Shown piece after piece: positions 7,186 through 12,503 of a stretch of 12,663 bases of DNA. Position numbers and translations under genes: made by a program. This DNA is from Dehalococcoidia bacterium (GTDB lineage Bacteria > Chloroflexota > Dehalococcoidia > UBA2979): the NCBI GenBank assembly GCA_030745285.1, contig JASLOV010000140.1, forward strand, positions 1-12,663. Direction: 5' to 3'. Under the pieces are notes generated by a model. It was not told the origin of the DNA, ran no database searches, and saw only the letters and a list, made by a program, of their open reading frames with translations. The stretch's first letter is position 1. The number at the start of each line of letters is the position of its first letter.

Positions 7186-7201
7186 CGCAGAAAGTGTAAA
7201 C

Positions 7202-7531
7202 AATCTGTGATCCGCGGGGGCCCGGCCGGCAGGCCCCCGGGCCCGCTCGCGCGCCACGCGCGGCTGCCCGCCTGCCTGGCTACGCCTTCGGGCGTGCCGC
7301 CCGCCCCGTCGCCCGCCCGAGCGAACGCAGCGAATCCGCCAGGCCGGCCGAGTCGCCCTGCCGGGCCGCCTGCGAGTTCTGCCCGGCGACCTCCCTCAGC
7401 AGCTCATCGCGATCCGAGGGCGAAGTCAGAGGAAGTCAGAGGGAGAGCAGGAGCACACAGGAACGGGCCCGCCGCACGGCGGGCCCGCACCATCACGTGC
7501 TGGTCAGCGAAGTGCTGGCCGTCAAGCCGGC
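7202..7531. other. 330-nt gap with no convincing gene
   Basis: The gap lies between the promoter region of the regulator operon and the zinc-ribbon gene. It holds a GC hairpin (GGGGGCC 7216-7222 with GGCCCCC 7232-7238), a UUCG-capped hairpin (ACGCC-TTCG-GGCGT, 7282-7295), a 10-bp tandem duplication GAAGTCAGAG (7422-7441) and a GC terminator-like hairpin (7465-7486). On the minus strand, 7435 to 7280 is open for 51 codons up to a TAG and reads like protein (DELLREVAGQNSQAARQGDS...), but it has no usual start codon; it may be a gene remnant. I see no tRNA or known ncRNA here. Confidence 0.5.
7465..7486 (-). terminator. GC-rich hairpin downstream of the zinc-ribbon gene
   Basis: GGGCCCGCCG (7465-7474) and CGGCGGGCCC (7477-7486) form a perfect 10-bp stem about 45 nt past the zinc-ribbon stop on the minus strand. 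No U-tract follows, so it is either a U-less terminator or an mRNA 3' end stabiliser. Confidence 0.5.
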
Positions 7532-7744
7532 CTAGAGGCGCAACTTCCCGTGCGACGGCTGACGCCGGCGCTGCTTGCCAGCGGCCAATCGCTCTTCTTC
7601 GAGCAATTCCGCTGGATCGGGGCGCTGCGACTCATGCACGAAGCCGCAGGTGATGCACGTGCCAAACTGGCCGTATGCATCATCCTCGACGATCATCAGG
7701 CCTTTACAACGCGGGCAATTCTTTGGCGGGGCGGTGGTGATCAC
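7532..7744 (-). CDS. Small zinc-ribbon protein of unknown function
   Basis: A 70-residue protein with two CxxC knuckles, CPRC (Cys10, Cys13) and CITC (Cys30, Cys33), separated by 16 residues that include EDDAYGQFG. This is a single rubredoxin-like zinc ribbon. The C-terminal half is charged and probably helical (PAELLEEERLAAGKQRRR), with a basic tail suited to binding nucleic acid or the ribosome (inference). The start is GTG 7744: AGGAGAGG at 7756-7749 lies four nt upstream, far stronger than any signal at the in-frame ATG at 7804, which would also overlap the riboswitch. The gene stands alone behind a roughly 228-nt leader carrying a c-di-AMP riboswitch. The family resembles small zinc ribbons seen in other bacteria; I do not know its role. 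Confidence 0.85.
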   Translation of the reverse strand: MITTAPPKNCPRCKGLMIVEDDAYGQFGTCITCGFVHESQRPDPAELLEEERLAAGKQRRRQPSHGKLRL

Positions 7745-7748
7745 GTCA

Positions 7749-7756
7749 CCTCTCCT
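7749..7756 (-). promoter_or_regulatory. Ribosome binding site of the zinc-ribbon gene
   Basis: AGGAGAGG on the minus strand, four nt from GTG 7744. It fixes the start codon and could be the element that the riboswitch exposes or hides. Confidence 0.8.
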
Positions 7757-7759
7757 GTT

Positions 7760-7789
7760 GGGAACCGTCTCCGCCGGTATCCCACCGGC
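7760..7789 (-). promoter_or_regulatory. Possible expression platform of the c-di-AMP riboswitch
   Basis: Between aptamer and ribosome binding site two hairpins exclude each other: GCCGGT (7789-7784) with ACCGGC (7778-7773), or GGGATACC (7783-7776) with GGTTCCC (7766-7760) around a bulged U. The second ends three nt from the ribosome binding site. No U-tract is present, so control would more likely be translational than by intrinsic termination. Confidence 0.35.
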
Positions 7790-7801
7790 TGGGCCTGCTT
7801 C

Positions 7802-7926
7802 CACTGCCTCCGAGGTTAGCTGACGGATTCGGGCCGAGCAGATTGGCCCTACATTCCGGTCTTCCGGAATGATTCACCCCTGTAGTTGGGTCCCCCGGTC
7901 CATCCCGCAGGACGGATTCGGCAGGG
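7802..7926 (-). ncRNA. c-di-AMP riboswitch (ydaO/yuaA class)
   Basis: Read on the minus strand, the conserved blocks of this class appear in order: CTGCCGAATCCG at the 5' side of P1 (from 7924), GGGGTGAATC (7880-7871), a hairpin ATTCCGG-AAGA-CCGGAAT (7870-7853), GTAGGG, then CGTCAGCTAACC (about 7825-7814) and CGGAGGCAG closing P1 (7812-7804). P1 pairs CUGCC with GGCAG. The blocks match the well-known Thermoanaerobacter ydaO aptamer (UGCCGAAUCCG, GGGGUUAAUC, GACAGCUAAC, CGGAGGCA) in sequence and order. The class binds two c-di-AMP molecules and normally turns expression off. It sits between a promoter at 8006-7979 and the zinc-ribbon gene. Confidence 0.92.
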
Positions 7927-7978
7927 CGCTCCTTACGCCTTATCACAGTCGCGGTACGTTCGTGATTGTGACAACAAG

Positions 7979-8006
7979 AGCATACTCGACGCCGGACCGT
8001 TGTCAA
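7979..8006 (-). promoter_or_regulatory. Sigma70-type promoter for riboswitch and zinc-ribbon gene
   Basis: A perfect -35 TTGACA (8006-8001) and a -10 TATGCT (7984-7979) are spaced 16 bp. Transcription would begin near 7972, about 45 nt before the riboswitch aptamer, on the same strand. Confidence 0.75.
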
Positions 8007-8057
8007 CCGTCCGAAATTGACTGGTTGCTGACCCCTGAACACATTCGTCGTACCCGC

Positions 8058-8071
8058 CAGATTCGAATCTG
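8058..8071. other. 14-bp perfect palindrome after the methyltransferase gene
   Basis: CAGATTCGAATCTG is perfectly palindromic. It lies 10 nt past the methyltransferase stop and about 50 nt upstream of the TTGACA box of the zinc-ribbon promoter. It may be an operator for a dimeric regulator or the 3' hairpin of the methyltransferase operon. Confidence 0.35.
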
Positions 8072-8081
8072 CAGGCACCGC

Positions 8082-8852
8082 TCAGACCGCCCGAGCGACC
8101 CAGACCATCTCCGTCGATGTCAGTTCGAACGCCTGCCCGTCAAAGTTACCGTAGAGTGCCTCCACCTCGAAGCCGCTGCGCGAGAGCAGGTGTTCCATCT
8201 CGAATCGATATACCCAGCGCAGGCGGATCGCCACCACGCTCTTCCCGCCCCGCGCCTTCATGCGGATACGCGTGTCCACGCGCTGCTCGGCGGGGTCGTA
8301 GTCGCGGGACTCCAGCGTGTCAGGGATGAGATCGCCCGGCTGCTTGCGCTGGTCCGCCGGCAGCTTCATCCAGTGCGCGATCATCTCCAGGTTCGGGTTG
8401 AAGACGTTCAGCGCCAGCCGCCCGCCCGGCTCCAGCGCCGCCCGGCACGAGGCCAGCGTTGCCATCTGGTCGTCCATCGTCAGGTTGTGCAGGAAGGCCC
8501 GCGCCGGGATCGTGATCAGCGCAGCCGGCTGTGCCAGCGCGAACGTACGCATATCCGCCGCCGCCAGGCCAAGCTCAGGCCCGATGCCCTCCTCCACCGC
8601 CTTGCGTCGCGCGATCGCCAGCATCGACGGCGAGAGGTCGAGCCCCAGCACGGGCACGCCTGAACGCACAATCGGCAGCGCGACCCGACCGGTTCCGACG
8701 GCGAGCTCCACCACTGGCCCGCGCGCCTCGAGCGCGAGCCGGGTGTAGAACCCGACATCCGGCCCGCCGATGCCATCCGCCCCGAACCGCTCGTCGTAGA
8801 GCCAGGCGAACTCCGTGTATAACGGGTCGATCAGCGGGTGGCGGGGTGACAT
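8082..8852 (-). CDS. Class I SAM-dependent methyltransferase
   Basis: A 256-residue Rossmann-fold methyltransferase. Motif I is VVELAVGTGRVALPI (47-61; E49, GTGR), which binds SAM. Motif II is the acidic strand end VLGLDLS (Asp72, ribose contact), and AADMRTF (Asp100) contacts the adenine. LEPGGRLALNVFNP is the typical post-motif strand. An N-terminal YTEFAWLYDERFG precedes the core, as in small-molecule methyltransferases of this group. The last 60 residues lack further known motifs. Start ATG 8852 lies six nt after the first acetyltransferase stop, so it is the third gene of the GNAT operon. The substrate is unknown; the two acetyltransferases beside it suggest modification of a small molecule, peptide or ribosomal target (inference). 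Confidence 0.88.
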   Translation of the reverse strand: MSPRHPLIDPLYTEFAWLYDERFGADGIGGPDVGFYTRLALEARGPVVELAVGTGRVALPIVRSGVPVLGLDLSPSMLAIARRKAVEEGIGPELGLAAADMRTFALAQPAALITIPARAFLHNLTMDDQMATLASCRAALEPGGRLALNVFNPNLEMIAHWMKLPADQRKQPGDLIPDTLESRDYDPAEQRVDTRIRMKARGGKSVVAIRLRWVYRFEMEHLLSRSGFEVEALYGNFDGQAFELTSTEMVWVARAV

Positions 8853-8858
8853 CAGAAC

Positions 8859-9473
8859 CTACCGTCCTGCCTGCTCCGCCGCTTCGAATTCGCTGCGCAA
8901 CAGCCCCATCACCGTGGAGTCGCAGTAGCGGCCCGCGACGTAGCGGCTCTCGCGCTGCCTGCCCTCGACGACGAAGCCGATCTTCTCGTAGCAACGCTGG
9001 GCGCGGGCGTTGTAGCTCGCCACCTGGAGCCCGATGCGATGCAGGTCCAGGTCCTCGAAGCCGTAAAGGCAAATCGTGCGCACGACGTCCTCGCCGTAGC
9101 CGCGGTTCCAATACTGCGGGTCGCCAATCGCGATGCCGAGGTCCCCGAGCCGGGACTCGAGACTCATCAGTCGCAGCGCCACGGTGCCGATCAGCACGGG
9201 CTCGTCCCCGATATCGAGCGCCTCGATGCCCAGCGCGATGCCGTGGTCCCAGTCGTTGGTCGCCTTCGAACGAATGAACTCTTCCTCGGCAGCGACAGAC
9301 ATCTGGTACGGGGCGATCGCCAGGAACTGCAACATCTCCGGGTTGCTGAACCACGCGCGCAGCGCTTCCGCATCGGCGAGCTCGAACGGCCTCAGCCGCA
9401 CCCGTCCGCCGAGGATGCCGGAGTCGAGCGGCAGCCCCGCCCCGGCTGGTGGGCCGTATTCAGTGGGAGTCAT
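8859..9473 (-). CDS. GNAT N-acetyltransferase (RimJ/RimL-like), copy B
   Basis: A 204-residue GNAT enzyme, expected to move an acetyl group from acetyl-CoA to an amine. It has the N-terminal VRLRPFELADAEAL strand-helix. Motif A is LGIAIGDPQYWNRGYGEDVVRT (113-133), whose NRGYG loop holds the CoA pyrophosphate, and NARAQRCYEKIGFVVEGRQRE (155-175) is motif B. Start ATG 9473 is chosen because AAGGGG lies six nt upstream and it overlaps the previous GNAT gene by 14 nt; the frame extends upstream to 9521 only inside that gene. It is clearly paralogous to the neighbouring GNAT over the catalytic half (shared IAIG..Q.W.RGYG.D, YE..GF..EGR.R and a GR..D...MG.LR.EF.A tail). Substrate unknown. Confidence 0.9.
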   Translation of the reverse strand: MTPTEYGPPAGAGLPLDSGILGGRVRLRPFELADAEALRAWFSNPEMLQFLAIAPYQMSVAAEEEFIRSKATNDWDHGIALGIEALDIGDEPVLIGTVALRLMSLESRLGDLGIAIGDPQYWNRGYGEDVVRTICLYGFEDLDLHRIGLQVASYNARAQRCYEKIGFVVEGRQRESRYVAGRYCDSTVMGLLRSEFEAAEQAGR

Positions 9474-10044
9474 CGCCGGCCCCTTCGCCGATTGGCACGA
9501 ACGCGCCGTACTTCGCATCAAACTCCTCGCGGAGAATGCCCATGATCAGGAAGTCGACGGCACGGCCGCGCGACCAGTGGCCGGCGCGTTCACGGCCCTC
9601 GTGCTTGAATCCGACGCGCTCGTACGCCTTGATCCCGCCCGGCTGGTCCTCATCGACCAGCAGCATGATGCGGCGCAGGTTCATGTCCCGGAACCCGAAC
9701 GTGACCAGCGTGCGCATCGCGTCCGAGCCGTAGCCCCGGCCCCAGTGCTGCTTCGCGCCGATCGCGATTCCAACGACGGCGACGCGGTCGAGTACAGAGA
9801 CCTCGTGCATCCCACAGTTGCCGATGTGCTCGCCCGTCTCGGCAATCTCGATCGCGAACTGCGAGCCTGTGTAGGAATTGGCCGTCGAGCCGCGCTCCGC
9901 CCACTCCTCCTCGGTGGCATACGACATCGGGTAGCGCACGTTGAGGTGCTCCGTCACTTCACGGTCGTTGAACCAGCGGTAGCAGCGCGCTGCGTCCGAA
10001 CGCTCAATCGCCCGCAGCCGGACCCGTTCACCTGCCAGTGCCAT
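9460..10044 (-). CDS. GNAT N-acetyltransferase (RimJ/RimL-like), copy A
   Basis: A 194-residue GNAT enzyme: MALAGERVRLRAIERSD start, motif A VGIAIGAKQHWGRGYGSDAM (91-110; CoA-binding WGRGYG), and a YERVGFKHEGRERAGHW motif B region (141-157). ATG 10044 is preferred because AAGGAGG (10057-10051) sits six nt upstream; the frame continues upstream to 10083 but without such a signal. It is the first gene of GNAT-GNAT-methyltransferase, with a 14-nt overlap to copy B. Only 24 nt separate its ribosome binding site from the U-tract of an intrinsic terminator upstream, so its mRNA most likely comes from readthrough of that terminator. Role could be antibiotic or ribosomal-protein acetylation; neither is shown. 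Confidence 0.9.
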   Translation of the reverse strand: MALAGERVRLRAIERSDAARCYRWFNDREVTEHLNVRYPMSYATEEEWAERGSTANSYTGSQFAIEIAETGEHIGNCGMHEVSVLDRVAVVGIAIGAKQHWGRGYGSDAMRTLVTFGFRDMNLRRIMLLVDEDQPGGIKAYERVGFKHEGRERAGHWSRGRAVDFLIMGILREEFDAKYGAFVPIGEGAGDDSH

Positions 10045-10050
10045 CGCTCG

Positions 10051-10057
10051 CCTCCTT
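10051..10057 (-). promoter_or_regulatory. Strong ribosome binding site of GNAT copy A
   Basis: AAGGAGG on the minus strand, six nt from ATG 10044. It decides the start of the first acetyltransferase gene. Confidence 0.8.
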
Positions 10058-10081
10058 CTGCTCGATCCACGACATCCCCAC

Positions 10082-10114
10082 AAAAAAGCCGGCCCCTCGG
10101 CGAAGGGCCGGCTT
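10082..10114 (-). terminator. Intrinsic terminator inside the GNAT-operon leader
   Basis: On the minus strand, AAGCCGGCCC (10114-10105) pairs perfectly with GGGCCGGCTT (10095-10086) around a 9-nt loop and is followed at once by a run of T to 10082. This is a textbook Rho-independent terminator. It lies after the 30-codon ORF and just before GNAT copy A, so it either ends the short transcript or attenuates the operon. Confidence 0.9.
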
Positions 10115-10203
10115 GTCAGTGCTTTCGTCGAAGTGGACTAGGCAGCGCCTCCGGCCCCGGGGGCGTAGGTGGTCGACACGATCGTCAGATCGCGGACCGG
10201 CTT
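10105..10203 (-). promoter_or_regulatory. Predicted attenuator segments 1-2-3 (antiterminator)
   Basis: Reading the minus strand: segment 1 AAGCCGGTCC (10203-10194), segment 2 GGGGCCGG (10158-10151), segment 3 AAGCCGGCCC (10114-10105) and segment 4, the terminator 3' arm (10096-10086). Segment 2 repeats the start of segment 4, and segment 1 nearly repeats segment 3. So 1:2 pair over seven bases with one G-U, 2:3 pair over seven bases perfectly and 3:4 form the terminator. Segments 1 and 2 lie in codons 10-13 and 25-27 of the leader ORF. This is the geometry of ribosome-controlled attenuation. Confidence 0.6.
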
Positions 10204-10230
10204 GCTACGACCGCGGGCGAAGAACTGCAT
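10138..10230 (-). CDS. 30-residue leaderless small ORF, probable leader peptide
   Basis: ATG 10230 to TAG 10140-10138 encodes 30 residues: MQFFARGRSK, PVRDLTIVST, TYAPGAGGAA. The -10 box of its promoter ends eight nt before the ATG, so the transcript should start at or within a few nt of the start codon; there is no Shine-Dalgarno sequence, consistent with leaderless translation. The stop lies 23 nt before the stem of a strong terminator. A ribosome finishing at the stop would cover part of antiterminator segment 2 and favour termination; one stalled near codons 8-10 would cover segment 1 and favour readthrough. No sequence family is recognised. Alternatives are a free-standing small protein or a precursor peptide for the downstream acetyl- and methyltransferases. 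Confidence 0.55.
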   Translation of the reverse strand: MQFFARGRSKPVRDLTIVSTTYAPGAGGAA

Positions 10231-10238
10231 GGCCGGGG

Positions 10239-10267
10239 AGGTTACGCACGAGCGTGATTGCTGTCAA
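10239..10267 (-). promoter_or_regulatory. Promoter of the 30-codon ORF and GNAT operon
   Basis: A perfect -35 TTGACA (10267-10262) and a -10 TAACCT (10244-10239; TAnnnT) are separated by 17 bp. The start point would be near 10232, two nt from the ATG. It lies back to back with the start of the cobalamin riboswitch on the other strand, so the two divergent units share the 10231-10286 interval. No clear plus-strand promoter could be assigned in it. Confidence 0.6.
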
Positions 10268-10285
10268 CGCGGCTGCCCGTGATAA

Positions 10286-10451
10286 GGTCGGATCGCTCGA
10301 CGCGGCAACCGGGGAAGCTGGTGCGATTCCAGCGCTGTCCCGCAACTGTGAGCCGCCCTCCGGGGCGGCGAGCCAGAGTACCGGCCCGCGTTCAGTGTCA
10401 GAGCCCGCGAGGACGGGGCACCGGCACGGGATACGGCTCACCGATCCCACC
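10286..10451 (+). ncRNA. Cobalamin (AdoCbl) riboswitch
   Basis: The core GGGAAGCTGGTGCGATTCC (10312-10330), followed by the B12-box region AGCGCTGTCCCGCAACTGTGA (10331-10351), matches the class closely. A hairpin GCCGCCC-TCCG-GGGCGGC (10352-10369) and the conserved GAGCCAGAGTACCGGC segment (10370-10385) follow in the right order. GGTCGGATCG (10286-10295) can pair with CGATCCCACC (10442-10451) at nine of ten positions and would close P1, which sets the approximate ends. It precedes B12 uptake and adenosylation genes, so cofactor binding should repress them. Confidence 0.92.
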
Positions 10452-10466
10452 GCCGCGAACCTGCCG

Positions 10467-10494
10467 CCCCTCGCGCGCCGAGGGGTGTTTCGTT
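10467..10494 (+). terminator. Riboswitch terminator hairpin
   Basis: CCCCTCG (10467-10473) and CGAGGGG (10479-10485) form a seven-bp stem around CGCGC, followed by TGTTTCGTT. It starts 16 nt past the riboswitch P1 and about 90 nt before the permease start, the expected place for an off-state terminator. The U-tract is interrupted, so it may be leaky. Confidence 0.65.
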
Positions 10495-10584
10495 GACGCA
10501 GCCGGCATCAGCCTCATCAGCCCGATCGACTCGACCGATCCCCCCGACCGCCTCGGCGGACGCATTCTGCCCGGCGGCGTTCGC

Positions 10585-11685
10585 ATGACTGCCGAGCAGA
10601 CCGCCGAGCAAGAAGGGCGAGCCCCGATAGCGACCGCAGGCAGCTACGCCCGCCCGTCGCTTGCCGGGCTTGGCCCGGTGACGATCGGCTGGGTCGTGCT
10701 GATGCTGGTGGCCGCCGTCGCGCTGACCCAGGGCGCCGCCGACATCCCGGCGCGCACCGCGATCGGCCTGCTGCTGGAACGATTGCCGCTCGTCGACCTC
10801 AACATCACGGCGCCCGCTTCGTGGGAGCGCATCATCGTCGACGTGCGCTTGCCGCGGGTGCTGGCGGCCGGGGCGGTCGGGGCGGCGCTCTCGTTCTCCG
10901 GGGCCGCCTACCAGGGCGTCTTCCGCAATCCGCTGGCCGACCCCTTCCTGCTGGGCGTCGCCGCCGGGGCCGGGCTCGGCGCGTCGATCGCGATCGTCTC
11001 ACCGCTCGATGCCGGTACCTACGGTTTCGGCTGGGTTCCCGTCTTCGCCTTCGCCGGGGCCTCGGTCGCCGTCACCATTGCCTACGCGGTTTCCCGCGTC
11101 GGCCGGGCGGTCTCCAACACGACGCTGATCCTGGCCGGCGTCGCCGTTTCCTCGCTGTTCGGGTCGGCGACCTCGTTCATCCTGATCACCGGCGGTGAAT
11201 CGGCGCGTCCGATCCTGACGTTCCTCTTCGGCAGCTTCAACACGGCGAGCTGGGACCGGCTGGTCGTAGCGACGCCTTACCTGGTGACCGGCGCGGTGAT
11301 CGTCGCCCTCTTCGGCCGCATCCTCAACGTGCTCCAGCTCGACGAGGAACAGGCGGCGCAGCTCGGCGTCGACGTGACGAAGGTGAAGCTGATCGTGCTG
11401 GTCGGCGCCTCGCTCGTCGCGGCCACCGCAGTCTCGATCGCGGGGGTGATCGGCTTCGTCGGGCTGATCGTCCCGCACGTCGTGCGCATGCTCTTCGGCG
11501 GCGACTACCGGCGGCTGCTGCCGCTCGCGGCGCTGCTGGGCGCGGCCTTCCTGATCACGGCGGATGTGCTCGCCCGCATGCTGCTGTCGCCGCAGGAGGT
11601 CCCCGTCGGCATCGTCACCGCGGCCGCCGGCGCGCCCTTCTTCCTCTACCTGCTCCGCACCCGCCGCGTGGACGGCCTGCGATGA
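10585..11685 (+). CDS. btuC: Vitamin B12 ABC transporter permease (FecCD family)
   Basis: A 366-residue integral membrane permease that forms the corrinoid channel as a homodimer. After about 30 cytosolic residues, TM1 is at about 31-50, and VRLPRVLAAGAVGAALSFSG (87-106) plus AYQGVFRNPLADPFLLGVAAG (108-128) are the FecCD/BtuC signature. GVIGFVGLIVPHVVRMLFG near the end is the cytosolic loop contacting the ATPase. Length and hydrophobic pattern fit about ten membrane helices. The family also moves iron-siderophore and haem; the cobalamin riboswitch upstream and cobO downstream decide for B12. ATG 10585 is the only usual in-frame start after the terminator; its ribosome binding site is weak. 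It overlaps btuD by four nt (ATGA). No substrate-binding protein gene is seen here. Confidence 0.9.
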   Translation: MTAEQTAEQEGRAPIATAGSYARPSLAGLGPVTIGWVVLMLVAAVALTQGAADIPARTAIGLLLERLPLVDLNITAPASWERIIVDVRLPRVLAAGAVGAALSFSGAAYQGVFRNPLADPFLLGVAAGAGLGASIAIVSPLDAGTYGFGWVPVFAFAGASVAVTIAYAVSRVGRAVSNTTLILAGVAVSSLFGSATSFILITGGESARPILTFLFGSFNTASWDRLVVATPYLVTGAVIVALFGRILNVLQLDEEQAAQLGVDVTKVKLIVLVGASLVAATAVSIAGVIGFVGLIVPHVVRMLFGGDYRRLLPLAALLGAAFLITADVLARMLLSPQEVPVGIVTAAAGAPFFLYLLRTRRVDGLR

Positions 11686-12503
11686 CCGCCCCAACCGCCG
11701 ACGCCGTAGTCTCCACGACGCTGCTGACGCTGAACGACGTGCACGTCTCGCTCGACGGTGTCCGCATCCTCGCCGGCGTCGACCTCACGTTGGACCGCGG
11801 CGAGACGCTGGGCCTAGTCGGCCCCAACGGCGCCGGGAAGACGACGTTGCTGCGCGCCGCCACCGGGCTGATCGAGCTCGATCGCGGATCGATCGAGGTC
11901 GACGGCGAGCCGCTCGGCGGCTTTAGCCGCCTCGACCTGGCCCGCCGCGTCGCCGTCGTGCAGCAACTGCCGGAGGCGCCCGCCTCGATGCGCGTCGACG
12001 ACCTCGTGCTGCTGGGACGCAACCCGTATCTGCGGCTGCTGGGCCGCGAATCGCACCACGACCACGCGATCGCCCACGAGGCGATGGTGCGCACCGGCTG
12101 CGGGGACCTGGCCACCCGCACGCTGGGCACGCTCTCCGGCGGCGAACGGCGGCGCGCCTTCATCGCCCGAGCGCTCGCCCAGGAACCCGCGCTGCTGCTG
12201 CTCGATGAGCCGACCGCGAACCTCGACCCGGAGGCGCAGAGCGCCATCTTCGAGACCCTGCGTGAGCTCGCAGCCGGCGGCGTCGGCGTGCTCGTCGTCG
12301 TGCACGACCTCACGCTCGCAGGCGCATACTGCGACCGCATCGCGTTGCTCGACGGCGGCCGGGTGGTCGCGGCTGGCGAGCCCCGGCAGGTGCTGACGGC
12401 GGAGTCCGTCGCCCGCGTCTACGGCGCACGGGTGACGGTGATGCAACACCCCGAGAGCGGCGCACCGGTCGTCGTGCCGGCGGTGCTGGAGGCTGGCCGA
12501 TGA
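11682..12503 (+). CDS. btuD: Vitamin B12 ABC transporter ATP-binding protein
   Basis: A 273-residue ABC ATPase that powers the permease encoded just before it. Walker A is GPNGAGKTT (47-55), the Q-loop VVQQ (92-95), the signature LSGGE (151-155), Walker B LLLLDEP (171-177) and the switch His208 in VVVHDL. All are intact. An Ala/Thr-rich 12-residue N-terminus precedes the first strand. After the ATPase core, about 245-273 is a short tail. The ATG overlaps the permease stop and its own stop overlaps the cobO start, both as ATGA, so all three are translationally coupled. FhuC/BtuD-type ATPases are similar to one another, so the substrate is assigned by context. Confidence 0.92.
   Translation: MTAPTADAVVSTTLLTLNDVHVSLDGVRILAGVDLTLDRGETLGLVGPNGAGKTTLLRAATGLIELDRGSIEVDGEPLGGFSRLDLARRVAVVQQLPEAPASMRVDDLVLLGRNPYLRLLGRESHHDHAIAHEAMVRTGCGDLATRTLGTLSGGERRRAFIARALAQEPALLLLDEPTANLDPEAQSAIFETLRELAAGGVGVLVVVHDLTLAGAYCDRIALLDGGRVVAAGEPRQVLTAESVARVYGARVTVMQHPESGAPVVVPAVLEAGR

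Noticed and set aside
7746..8078. 110-codon minus-strand ORF over the riboswitch region
   Set aside because: It runs through the promoter and the c-di-AMP aptamer, has no recognisable domain, and is in a different frame from the zinc-ribbon gene.
8057..8085. TTCGAAT resembling a tRNA T-loop
   Set aside because: The closing pair would be A-C on either strand, the arms do not form a 5-bp T-stem, and no acceptor or anticodon arm is present. It is simply the centre of a palindrome.
7869..8663. 264-codon plus-strand ORF
   Set aside because: It is antisense to the methyltransferase with its intact SAM motifs and to the riboswitch; its composition is Arg/His-rich, typical of antisense reading in GC-rich DNA.
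10258..10584. N-terminal extension of the permease frame into the riboswitch
   Set aside because: The extension lies across the cobalamin aptamer and terminator; family length and topology fit the ATG at 10585.
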